The notes beneath the pieces were generated by a model that was not told the origin of the DNA, searched no databases, and saw only the letters and a program-made list of their open reading frames with translations. 29,111 nucleotides of DNA from Actinomycetota bacterium (GTDB lineage: Bacteria; Actinomycetota; Nitriliruptoria; Nitriliruptorales; JAHWKO01), in NCBI GenBank assembly GCA_019347855.1, contig JAHWKO010000019.1, positions 1-29,111 on the forward strand. The letters run 5' to 3'. The translations under genes were made by a program, and so were the position numbers. Below are positions 22,238-28,218 of the stretch, piece after piece. Within the stretch, counting starts at the first letter, position 1. Each line of letters begins with the position of its first letter.

Positions 22238-23137
22238 TTGGTCGACTGGCGCGAGGGGTACGTCGCGGGGGGCGCCACACGGTTCCACGTCCGCGCACTG
22301 GGGCACGGCCCGGATCTGGCGTTGCTCCTGCACGGGTGGCCCGAGAACGGCGACGCGTGGCGACGCGTGGCGCCGTTGCTAGCCGAGGCGGGGTACCGCG
22401 TCGCCTGCCCGGACCTGAAGGGCTTCGGCCGGACGACCTCAGACGGTTCCGGGTACGGCTCGCGGACGCTCGCGGACGAGATCTCGCAACTGATCCGCAA
22501 CCTCCACGTCCGCAAGGCGGTGGTCGTGGGACACGACTGGGGCGGCGCAGTGGCGCTCGCGACCACCTTCCGGCACCCCGGCCGGGTGCGCTCGCTCGTC
22601 CTGTCGAACAGCCCCTACCGCCGGATCGATCTGCGGCACGCGTGGCACGTCCCGCTCTTCAACATCCCGATCCTGCCCGATCTCGCCTTCCGTCTGCAGG
22701 CTGAACGGCTCGTCAGGGCCACGCTCCGGTACGCCGCCGTCGTCCACGAGGCCTTCCCGGACGAGGTGATCTCGGCGTACGCCGACGCCGTCTCCGGCGA
22801 CCCGGGTGGCTGGTTGGCCTACTACCGGACGCTGTCGCGCCGAGCGGTGCTCGACCGCGTCGTCCGCATCGCGCGGCGTCGACTGCCGGGCTTGTCCCGT
22901 TCGCCCTCGCCCCACCGTCTGCGCGTGCCGGCGCTCGTGGTGTGGGGCGCCGAGGACCCCGTCCTGCGTCTCGAGCAGGGGGAAGCCACGGCCCGGGACC
23001 TCGACGCGACGTTCCGAGCGATACCGGGCGTGGGCCACTTCCCCCACGAGGAGGCCCCGAGGGCCTTCGCCGAGGCCGTGCTCGAGCACATCGGGATCGC
23101 GTCCGGCGACGAGGGGCTGGCCGCCGCGGGAGCTTGA
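22238..23137 (+). CDS. Epoxide hydrolase/dehalogenase-like alpha/beta hydrolase (Asp nucleophile)
   Basis: A 299-residue alpha/beta hydrolase. The HGWPENGDAW oxyanion motif and VVGHDWGGAVAL nucleophile elbow have Asp in place of Ser, as in epoxide hydrolases and haloalkane/haloacetate dehalogenases. A cap domain follows (about residues 130-210), then the late acid region VVWGAEDPVLRLE and a catalytic His in IPGVGHFPHEEAP. Tyrosines in the cap could be the epoxide-activating pair, so epoxide hydrolysis is somewhat more likely than dehalogenation. It should be cytoplasmic and has no signal peptide. The TTG at 22238 is chosen for its AGGAGG site; an ATG at 22175 in the same frame lies over the PPOX start. 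A 10-bp tandem duplication (CGACGCGTGG, 22351-22370) lies within the gene. Confidence 0.88.
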   Translation: MVDWREGYVAGGATRFHVRALGHGPDLALLLHGWPENGDAWRRVAPLLAEAGYRVACPDLKGFGRTTSDGSGYGSRTLADEISQLIRNLHVRKAVVVGHDWGGAVALATTFRHPGRVRSLVLSNSPYRRIDLRHAWHVPLFNIPILPDLAFRLQAERLVRATLRYAAVVHEAFPDEVISAYADAVSGDPGGWLAYYRTLSRRAVLDRVVRIARRRLPGLSRSPSPHRLRVPALVVWGAEDPVLRLEQGEATARDLDATFRAIPGVGHFPHEEAPRAFAEAVLEHIGIASGDEGLAAAGA

Positions 23138-23141
23138 GATC

Positions 23142-23166
23142 GAACCGGGAGCCCGGTCCGTCCGTA
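23142..23166 (+). promoter_or_regulatory. Possible ECF-type autoregulatory promoter
   Basis: GAACC (23142-23146), then 16 bp, then CGTA (23163-23166) resembles the ECF pattern GGAAC-n16/17-CGTC. The spacer contains the palindrome ACCGGG-AG-CCCGGT (23145-23158). It lies directly ahead of a strong AGGAGGTG site and the sigma gene. Many ECF sigma factors transcribe their own operon, so autoregulation is plausible but unproven. Confidence 0.4.
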
Positions 23167-23227
23167 CCCGGGGGTAGGAGGTGCACCGATCCCACGCGAA
23201 CGGGTCGACCCGGATGAGGTCCGAGCG

Positions 23228-23710
23228 TTGCACGACGACTACGCCGGACCGCTGTTCACGTTCGCGCTCCGGTCGGTCGGTGATCGGGGGGCCGCGGAAG
23301 AGATCGTGCAGGACACGCTGCTACGGGCATGGCGGAACGCGGACCGCTACGACCCCGCGAGGGGCTCACTCGATACGTGGATCTTCGCCATCTGCCGCAA
23401 CCTGGTGATCGATCACCACCGACGGCGGGGAGCCCGACCTCGGGTGGTGGCGACGATCGACGAGGTCGGGCACCCATCGGCCGTCCATGACGAGCTCGAT
23501 CGTGCGCTCGAGAGCTGGCAGGTCGCACGTGGTCTGCGCTCGTTGTCAGATGATCACCGCCGGGTCATCGTGGAGACGTACTACCGCGGCGCATCCGTCG
23601 CCGAGGCTTCGGAGCGTCTCGGGGTCCCGGAGGGGACGGTCAAGTCCCGCATGTACTACGCCCTGCGCAACCTCCGTCTCGCGCTCGAGGAGATCGGGGC
23701 GGTGGGATGA
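23228..23710 (+). CDS. ECF-family RNA polymerase sigma factor (SigK-like)
   Basis: About 160 residues with the two ECF sigma domains. Region 2 includes AAEEIVQDTLLRAWRNADRY and GSLDTWIFAICRNLVIDHHR; region 4 includes LRSLSDDHRRVIVETYYRG and VPEGTVKSRMYYALRNLRL. It pairs with the RskA-like anti-sigma gene that follows, with ATGA overlap. The start is a problem: the only conventional in-frame codon is the TTG at 23228, which begins right at helix 2.1. A perfect AGGAGGTG (23176-23183) lies 5 nt before an in-frame ATC (23189) that would add IPRERVDPDEVRA, a typical N-terminus. GAGG (23216-23219) could serve the TTG. The coordinates given use the TTG; the true start may be 23189. Confidence 0.88.
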   Translation: MHDDYAGPLFTFALRSVGDRGAAEEIVQDTLLRAWRNADRYDPARGSLDTWIFAICRNLVIDHHRRRGARPRVVATIDEVGHPSAVHDELDRALESWQVARGLRSLSDDHRRVIVETYYRGASVAEASERLGVPEGTVKSRMYYALRNLRLALEEIGAVG

Positions 23711-24354
23711 CGAACCGGGAGCACGCGGAGCTACGCCGAGCGTTGGGTGCCTACGCCCTCGGGGCGCTCGAGCCGTCCGAGCGCTCCGAGGTCGAGGACC
23801 ACCTCGAGGCCTGCCAGCCGTGCCGGGACGAGCTCGCATCGCTCGCGGCCCTCCCGGGCCTGCTGGCGCGGTTGTCCGAGGAGGAAGCGTCCCAGGGTCT
23901 GCTGGAGGTCCCGGAGGGGCACGCCGACCGACTGATCGCTGCGGTGGGGGAGGACCGGCGGACGGAGCGGCGTCGCGTGACGATCTGGCGGTCGGTGGCG
24001 GCGGTCGCCGCGGCGGTCGTCCTCGCGCTCGGGATCGTGCTGATCGAGCCGTTCGATGGGCCGTCGGGGGTCATGTACGCGGCCCAGGGGAGCGGGGTGA
24101 GCGCGACCGCGATGGTCGTGCCCCGTGGCTGGGGGATGGAGGTCCGGTTGAACGTCGGTGAGCTGCCCGAGGCCCGTGGGTACACGGTCTGGGCGATCGG
24201 GGACGACGGGCACCGGGCCTACGTGGCGAGCTGGGCGGACGTCGACCGGGCGGGGATCGAGCTCGTCGGGTCCTGCTACATGGACGCCAGCGAGGTCGCC
24301 CACCTTGAGATCAGCGACGAGGAAGATCGCGTGGTGGCCGTGCTCGACGCCTGA
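23707..24354 (+). CDS. Anti-sigma factor, zinc-associated, RskA-like
   Basis: A 215-residue single-pass membrane protein. The N-terminal cytoplasmic anti-sigma domain carries LGAYALGALEPSERSEVEDH, with the zinc motif H32-x3-C36-x2-C39 (HLEACQPC) and a possible fourth ligand His6. One membrane helix spans about 93-113 (RSVAAVAAAVVLALGIVLI). The extracytoplasmic part (about 118-215) has the RskA-type beta-rich domain, with RGWGMEVRLNVGELPEARGY and YTVWAIGDDG. It should hold the sigma factor inactive at the membrane until a signal triggers release, probably by proteolysis (family knowledge). The ATG overlaps the sigma stop, so the two are produced together. The inducing signal is unknown. Confidence 0.93.
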   Translation: MTNREHAELRRALGAYALGALEPSERSEVEDHLEACQPCRDELASLAALPGLLARLSEEEASQGLLEVPEGHADRLIAAVGEDRRTERRRVTIWRSVAAVAAAVVLALGIVLIEPFDGPSGVMYAAQGSGVSATAMVVPRGWGMEVRLNVGELPEARGYTVWAIGDDGHRAYVASWADVDRAGIELVGSCYMDASEVAHLEISDEEDRVVAVLDA

Positions 24355-24664
24355 CGTCCGGGTCACGTGATCGCGACGGCTCGTTCCCCAGATGCGGGTT
24401 CACACGCCCGTGAGCGGCCTCGCTCACGCAGCCCGTACGCGGCCGCCGTGAGTCTGCGGGCCGGAGCCGTTCGTCCGTTGAGCGCACGCATGCGGGTCCT
24501 CCGCGCAACCTGCGAGCAGCTGGGACGTTCGTCTGATCGAGGCGACCTGAACCCACGCCCATGTTCGGTCCCAGTGGCGTGCTCCTGGACGCCTCACGAT
24601 CGATCAGGGCAGAGCGTTGCCCGACGACAACGGACCAGACCCGACCCGAACAGAGGGATCCCTC
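24355..24664 (+). other. Intergenic region between anti-sigma and zinc-ribbon gene 1
   Basis: 310 bp without a convincing gene. It contains the hairpin at 24409-24428 and no recognisable tRNA. A frame open from a TTG at 24617 joins the zinc-ribbon gene, but its N-terminus has no match in the paralog, so I start that gene at 24665. No clear -35/-10 pair was found. Confidence 0.5.
24409..24428 (+). terminator. Stem-loop after sigma/anti-sigma operon
   Basis: CGTGAGCG-GCCT-CGCTCACG is a perfect 8-bp stem with a 4-nt loop, 55 nt after the anti-sigma stop. There is no T-tract. It probably ends the sigma/anti-sigma transcript and separates it from the zinc-ribbon genes. Confidence 0.6.
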
Positions 24665-25126
24665 GTGGACAGCTCACTGCCCGCCGCGATCGACGTCGGT
24701 TCGCGCGCCATCCGCGACGTGGAACCGATGCGACCGCCGTTGGACGGATGGTCGACCAGCGCGAACTGGTCGTGTACCCGATGCCGCCGGAGGTTCCCCG
24801 TCGCCGACAGTCAGGCGGTCATCTTCGACTCGAACGGGCGGCACTTGCGGTTCGTCGTGTGCCCAGCCTGCGCCAGCGCCTACCGCGTCCCCACCCAGGT
24901 GGCTCTGGACCTCACCCGCATGCCACCGCCTGACCGCGCCGAACATGGTCTGCGGACGATCGCCGCCCACGCGTGGTTCGTGAGCAACATCCGAACGTCC
25001 CCGCCCGACGCGGTCATCACGCTACGGGACGCCGACGTCCGTCGGATCGCCCACCAGAACCGTGAGACGCCAGCCGATCTCACCCGTCGGCTCGAGGAGC
25101 GCGGACTGCTCTCCACCGTCACCTGA
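24665..25126 (+). CDS. Four-cysteine zinc-ribbon protein of unknown function, paralog 1
   Basis: A 153-residue protein that I cannot assign to a family. It has a treble-clef or ribbon-like C37-x2-C40 ... C66-x2-C69 set (WSCTRCRRRFPV and LRFVVCPACASAY), the core of a probable zinc site. It then has PPPDRAEHGLRTIAAHAWFV and a C-terminal charged helical part, ITLRDADVRRIAHQNRETPA ... LTRRLEERGLL, that could be a helix-turn-helix-like or protein-binding module. The GTG at 24665, with AGAGGG upstream, is chosen because the paralog at 25297 starts at exactly the aligned position (DSSLPAAIDV versus ASSLHRSIDL). There is no signal peptide or membrane helix. About half of the residues match paralog 2. 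Base composition is visibly less GC-rich than in the nitrogen genes. Confidence 0.78.
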   Translation: MDSSLPAAIDVGSRAIRDVEPMRPPLDGWSTSANWSCTRCRRRFPVADSQAVIFDSNGRHLRFVVCPACASAYRVPTQVALDLTRMPPPDRAEHGLRTIAAHAWFVSNIRTSPPDAVITLRDADVRRIAHQNRETPADLTRRLEERGLLSTVT

Positions 25127-25296
25127 CCGGGACGTTGAGGTTGGTGCGCTGGTGAGTAGTGCAGCTCAAGGTGCCCGCCAGCGGTTCGCCTGGCGCGTCA
25201 CTCCCGGACAAGGCGTTCGTTATCTGCGGTGCACGGTGCTGCGTCCGACGGCTGATCACAGCCTCCAGTGGCTGTGCGGACGAGGGCGTTACGCTC

Positions 25297-25749
25297 ATGG
25301 CATCCAGCCTCCACCGGTCCATCGACCTCGATTCACGCGCGATCCGGCGTGTGGAACCGTTCTCCGACGTGGCGACCGTCGAAGGCTGGCACTGGCCGTG
25401 TACCCGCTGCTCACGCAGGTTCCCCGTGTCGGCCAGCTACGCGGTGGTGTTCGACTCGGCCGGAAGACGTCTGCGGTTCGTGGTATGCGACGACTGCGCC
25501 CCCCGCTACCAGATCCCCCGACCGGTGACCGTGGACCTCGATCGCTGCCCGCCACCCGACCGAGCCCCGCGCGACGTGAAGATGCTGGCCGCGCACGCCT
25601 GGTTCGTTCGCAACGCGCGCTCCAAGCGACCGGGTCGCATCCTCTGGCTGCGTGATGCTGACGTGCGCAAGCTCGCTGCCGACAGCAACCGGACCCCCGC
25701 CGAACTGGTCGCGCAACTGGAGACCCGAGGGGTGCTCGCCTCGACTTGA
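25297..25749 (+). CDS. Four-cysteine zinc-ribbon protein of unknown function, paralog 2
   Basis: A 150-residue homologue of the preceding gene. The cysteines are C35-x2-C38 and C64-x2-C67, in WPCTRCSRRFPVSASYAVVF and GRRLRFVVCDDC. The shared blocks are SRAIRRVEP, PPPDRAPRD..MLAAHAWFVRNAR, and LWLRDADVRKLAADSNRTPA...LETRGVL. Conservation therefore covers the whole protein, not only the zinc site, pointing to a duplicated functional unit. The ATG at 25297 has GAGGG 10 nt before it. A 170-bp gap separates it from paralog 1, so it may have its own promoter. It converges with the two-domain protein gene at 25795. Function unknown; nucleic-acid or protein binding is possible for a zinc ribbon but is not shown. 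Confidence 0.78.
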   Translation: MASSLHRSIDLDSRAIRRVEPFSDVATVEGWHWPCTRCSRRFPVSASYAVVFDSAGRRLRFVVCDDCAPRYQIPRPVTVDLDRCPPPDRAPRDVKMLAAHAWFVRNARSKRPGRILWLRDADVRKLAADSNRTPAELVAQLETRGVLAST

Positions 25750-25751
25750 AC

Positions 25752-25796
25752 AGCCCGTAGGACATCGCTGACGTCCACATGCTGACGCTTCGGGCT
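25752..25796. terminator. Possible bidirectional stem-loop between convergent genes
   Basis: AGCCCG (25752-25757) can pair with CGGGCT (25791-25796), with an inner GGAC/GTCC pair (25760-25763, 25772-25775). It lies in the 45 bp between the stop of zinc-ribbon gene 2 and the stop of the minus-strand gene. The loop is large, so confidence is modest. Confidence 0.4.
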
Positions 25797-26481
25797 AGAG
25801 GAGGCGGAGGGCGATCTGCCGGTTGACGGCGTCGAGTGTCGCCTGCACGGCGGCTTCGTGGAACGGGACCTCGCTCGCCGATGTGGCGCCGAGGAGTTCG
25901 ACGCTCTCGTCGTCGCTGGTGTCGATCAGTACGGCAACGACCGATCGACCGAACCGCTCCTCGACCGCTGCGCCGACGAGCCGTAACCACCCTGGACGTC
26001 CCAGCAGCGTCTCGACGGCGTCGATCGTCGCCTGTGCCGCGAGGCTGACACCCCAAGGGCCGACCCCGTTGCGGGCGAACCCGGATGCCCGGCGGTCGGC
26101 GTAGCCGAGGATCACCTGAACCGCGGACCGTTCCTTGGCGGACGCTGCCACGACACGTCGGATCTCCACCCTGCGACCAGCGGGACGTGTTCCGACCGCA
26201 ACGGCTCGCGGACGCGCGGCGTCACCCTGTCGCTTGGGGGCCAAGGCGAGGACCGCGACAGGGATGTCCGACGGCAGGGACGGCGAACCTCGAAGCAGTT
26301 CCGTGACGCGCTGGCGAACGACCCCGACGTCCGCATCGTGCTCGGTGAACACCTGGATCTCGCTGGGTTCACCGAGCTCGTCGGTCAGGAAGGTCACCGC
26401 GATGACCTCGTCCCAGGCGTGGAGGCGGTGCTCCAAGCCGAGCCACGGATCGGTCACGTCTTCAGGCGTTCGCTCGGGCAC
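25795..26481 (-). CDS. Two-domain protein of unknown function with internal duplication
   Basis: A 228-residue soluble protein of no family I can name. The first part (about 1-85) has WLGLEHRLHAWDEVIAVTFL and GEPSEIQVFTEHDADVGVVR, an alpha/beta unit. The second part (about 95-228) appears duplicated: VILGYADRRASGFAR ... SLAAQATIDAVETLLG is echoed by VAVLIDTSDDESVELLGA ... HEAAVQATLDAVNRQIA. Each has strands followed by a helix with an AAxQAT(I/L)DAV core, resembling the LeuA-type dimer fold (inference). The GTG at 26481 is chosen for GGAGGAG 9 nt upstream; a GTG at 26529 extends the frame but lacks a site. It lies 150 bp downstream of the small gene of the diguanylate cyclase group, on the same strand. 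Confidence 0.72.
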   Translation of the reverse strand: MPERTPEDVTDPWLGLEHRLHAWDEVIAVTFLTDELGEPSEIQVFTEHDADVGVVRQRVTELLRGSPSLPSDIPVAVLALAPKRQGDAARPRAVAVGTRPAGRRVEIRRVVAASAKERSAVQVILGYADRRASGFARNGVGPWGVSLAAQATIDAVETLLGRPGWLRLVGAAVEERFGRSVVAVLIDTSDDESVELLGATSASEVPFHEAAVQATLDAVNRQIALRLL

Positions 26482-26633
26482 GGACGGCAGCTCCTCCCAC
26501 CCAGACGGGTGGACCTCCAAGGGTGCCACCGAGAGCGGTCGAACGCCCGCGTTCTGTGAAATATGTCGGATACTGCACGTACACCCCTCGTACGCACCGT
26601 CTCACGACCGCACTGCCGGGGTGCTGGGAACGA
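26482..26633 (-). promoter_or_regulatory. AT-rich intergenic region with inverted repeat
   Basis: 152 bp between two minus-strand genes. It includes a relatively AT-rich spot around 26557-26572 (CATATT on the minus strand as a possible -10), and the inverted repeat CGTAC-n7-GTACG (26578-26594). This suggests the two-domain gene has its own promoter, possibly regulated, rather than relying only on the diguanylate cyclase transcript. Confidence 0.35.
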
Positions 26634-27008
26634 TCAGATCCCCTGTTCACTCTGAGGTACCTCGCCGGTGGCGGCAGCGTCCGGTGGGGCCAGGCGGATC
26701 AGCTCGCCGCGGTGGCCTCGCAACGCCACCACGTGGTTGCCGTGCACGGTGGATGGGGGGTGCCGCTCGACCAGCAGGTCCGTCCGTGGTACCCCCGACA
26801 CCCGAACGTCCACCCGCGCGTCTGCGTCCGGGTAGTGACGGGCGAGGATCTCGCGTGCGCGGTCTGACGTCTGGGCCACGGCGTCGGGGTCCGTCACGAC
26901 GAGCTGCACGGCCACATGCGAGCCTCTGTCCGAGATGAGCCAGCCCACGTATGCAACGTACGGGAGCTCGCGCAGCGCGATCTCTGCCTGGAGCTGTTCA
27001 GGTTGCAT
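26634..27008 (-). CDS. Small protein of unknown function, overlapping diguanylate cyclase gene
   Basis: A 124-residue soluble protein. Its first two-thirds (ELPYVAYVGWLISDRGSHVA, VQLVVTDPDAVAQTSDRARE, ILARHYPDADARVDVRV) form a helix-strand-strand-helix-strand pattern similar in layout to the first domain of the two-domain protein at 25795-26481. The tail is Pro/Ala-rich. No family is recognised. The ATG at 27008 lies inside the 3' end of the diguanylate cyclase gene (11-nt overlap), so the two are translationally coupled; a GTG at 27014 is an alternative. Coupling suggests a partner of the cyclase, such as a regulator or a c-di-GMP effector, but this is inference only. Confidence 0.72.
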   Translation of the reverse strand: MQPEQLQAEIALRELPYVAYVGWLISDRGSHVAVQLVVTDPDAVAQTSDRAREILARHYPDADARVDVRVSGVPRTDLLVERHPPSTVHGNHVVALRGHRGELIRLAPPDAAATGEVPQSEQGI

Positions 27009-27849
27009 CGGCACCCGCCTGCTTGTTGCGGTACAGACGCGCATCCGCCATGCGGTACAGCTGGCTTATCTCGGCGGCCTCCGAAGGGCAGATCGCCCAT
27101 CCCCATGACAGACCGACCGCAGCAGGCAGGTCGGCCGAACGCAAGCCGTCGCGCAGACGCTCGGTCAACCCCTCGATCGCTTCGGATTCCGCACCGCTGA
27201 GGATGAGCGCGAACTCGTCGCCACCCACCCTCGAAGCAACGTCGCCCCGACGCAGTTGACGGCTGATCTCACGACCCACCCGCTCCAAGACCTCGTCTCC
27301 GACGGCATGGCCGTGACGATCGTTGATCTCCTTGAAGTTGTCCAGGTCTCCTAAGACCAGCGCGAACGGCCACCCGTGACGGACAGCGTTGTCCGTCCAC
27401 CGCGACAGTTCAACCTCGTAACCGCGCCGGTTGTGCAGTCCGGTCAGAGGATCGCGCATCGACTTATGGCGGTTGACGTCGAGCTCGAACGCCATCCGAC
27501 ACAGCCTCAGAGCCGTGGCGACCTCCTCTCGGTCCAACAGCACAGGCGGGTCGATGTACAGACCGGCCGAGGCATGCAACACGAGACGCTCGACACGGTC
27601 ACCGACGAGTGGATCGGCCTCTGCCGTGAAGACCTGCCGACCGACCGACGGATCCTCGATCACGAGCACAGCGTGCTCACTGCCGGCTTGCTGGCGGACG
27701 CGTTCCAGCCAGGAATAGATCACTCTCAATCCCACATCGGACTCAGCGAGCTGCTGGCCGAGCAACCGCAGTAGTCCGTCGAACGGACGGTCGGTCTCGG
27801 GTGGCGCGCCTAGCGGTGACAACTCCGCTGACCAGACCTTGACCGTCAC
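26998..27849 (-). CDS. Soluble diguanylate cyclase (GGDEF domain)
   Basis: A 283-residue enzyme expected to make cyclic di-GMP from two GTP. The N-terminal about 125 residues look like a sensory GAF-type or related domain (LRVIYSWLERVRQQAGSEHA, VLVIEDPSVGRQVF). The GGDEF domain starts at DPLTGLHNRRGYEVEL (about 133). It has the metal-binding LVLGDLDNFKEINDRHGHAV, an intact GGDEF (209-213) and an RxxD inhibitory site (R200-x2-D203) five residues before it, so it should be active and product-inhibited. There is no membrane helix, so it is cytoplasmic. The GTG at 27849 follows GGAGGA at 7-nt spacing; TAGTCT (27897 down to 27892) is a possible -10. No EAL or HD-GYP domain is in the window. Confidence 0.94.
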   Translation of the reverse strand: MTVKVWSAELSPLGAPPETDRPFDGLLRLLGQQLAESDVGLRVIYSWLERVRQQAGSEHAVLVIEDPSVGRQVFTAEADPLVGDRVERLVLHASAGLYIDPPVLLDREEVATALRLCRMAFELDVNRHKSMRDPLTGLHNRRGYEVELSRWTDNAVRHGWPFALVLGDLDNFKEINDRHGHAVGDEVLERVGREISRQLRRGDVASRVGGDEFALILSGAESEAIEGLTERLRDGLRSADLPAAVGLSWGWAICPSEAAEISQLYRMADARLYRNKQAGADAT

Positions 27850-28021
27850 TTCGGCGTCCTCCAGGGCAGGGGCCCCACTTGAGGTCCGTACAGACTACTT
27901 CCACGCTGGACTCACACATCCCTGCTCGCCTCTTCGATGGTCCGTCACCGGTCCTCGGCCCACCGCACGCCCCACCACGAACGGCCGACGCCCCGATCGA
28001 CATGCCGCCTCGCGCGAGCGC

Positions 28022-28096
28022 TCAGCGTACGAGCCTCAGCCGCTCCGGCCCGACCCGCTCGCTCTCGACCACGTCGTAGTGATGCCAGCCGTTCAT
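28022..28096 (-). CDS. Very short ORF downstream of glnA1, doubtful
   Basis: 24 codons from ATG 28096 to TGA: MNGWHHYDVVESERV, then GPERLRLVR. The composition looks protein-like, with Trp-His-His and an acidic/basic helix rather than Arg/Pro-rich noise. It lies on the same strand downstream of glnA1. There is no clear ribosome binding site. It may be a real small protein or a remnant of a longer gene. Confidence 0.25.
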   Translation of the reverse strand: MNGWHHYDVVESERVGPERLRLVR

Positions 28097-28165
28097 GCCG
28101 CGTCCGTCCCGCGGCTCTGATGGTCGGCGGGTCCCCGGGAGCGTCAGCGCAGGCTGGGACTCGTT

Positions 28166-28187
28166 GCGGACCGAGGGGACCTCGTCG
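28166..28187 (-). terminator. Weak hairpin after glnA1
   Basis: On the minus strand GCGACGAGG and CCTCGGTCCGC form an imperfect stem 32 nt after the glnA1 stop. No T-tract. A possible terminator. Confidence 0.3.
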
Positions 28188-28218
28188 CAGGAAGCCCTGG
28201 TCGGACGGGGTACGCGCC

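Larger units (their letters stand above)
27850..28218. other. Intergenic region between diguanylate cyclase and glnA1
   Basis: 369 bp. It holds the promoter candidate of the cyclase (near 27897), a very short minus-strand ORF (28022-28096) and a weak hairpin (about 28166-28187) that could end glnA1. No tRNA or other RNA gene was recognised. Confidence 0.5.

Noticed and set aside
22351..22370. Perfect 10-bp tandem repeat CGACGCGTGG x2 inside the epoxide-hydrolase-like gene
   Set aside because: Considered as a phase-variation switch, since loss of a unit would shift the frame, but two copies are too few and the motif is in a conserved coding region.
24440..24560. Possible tRNA or structured RNA after the anti-sigma gene
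   Set aside because: No T-loop GTTCGA-type motif, no acceptor pairing and no CCA-proximal stem.
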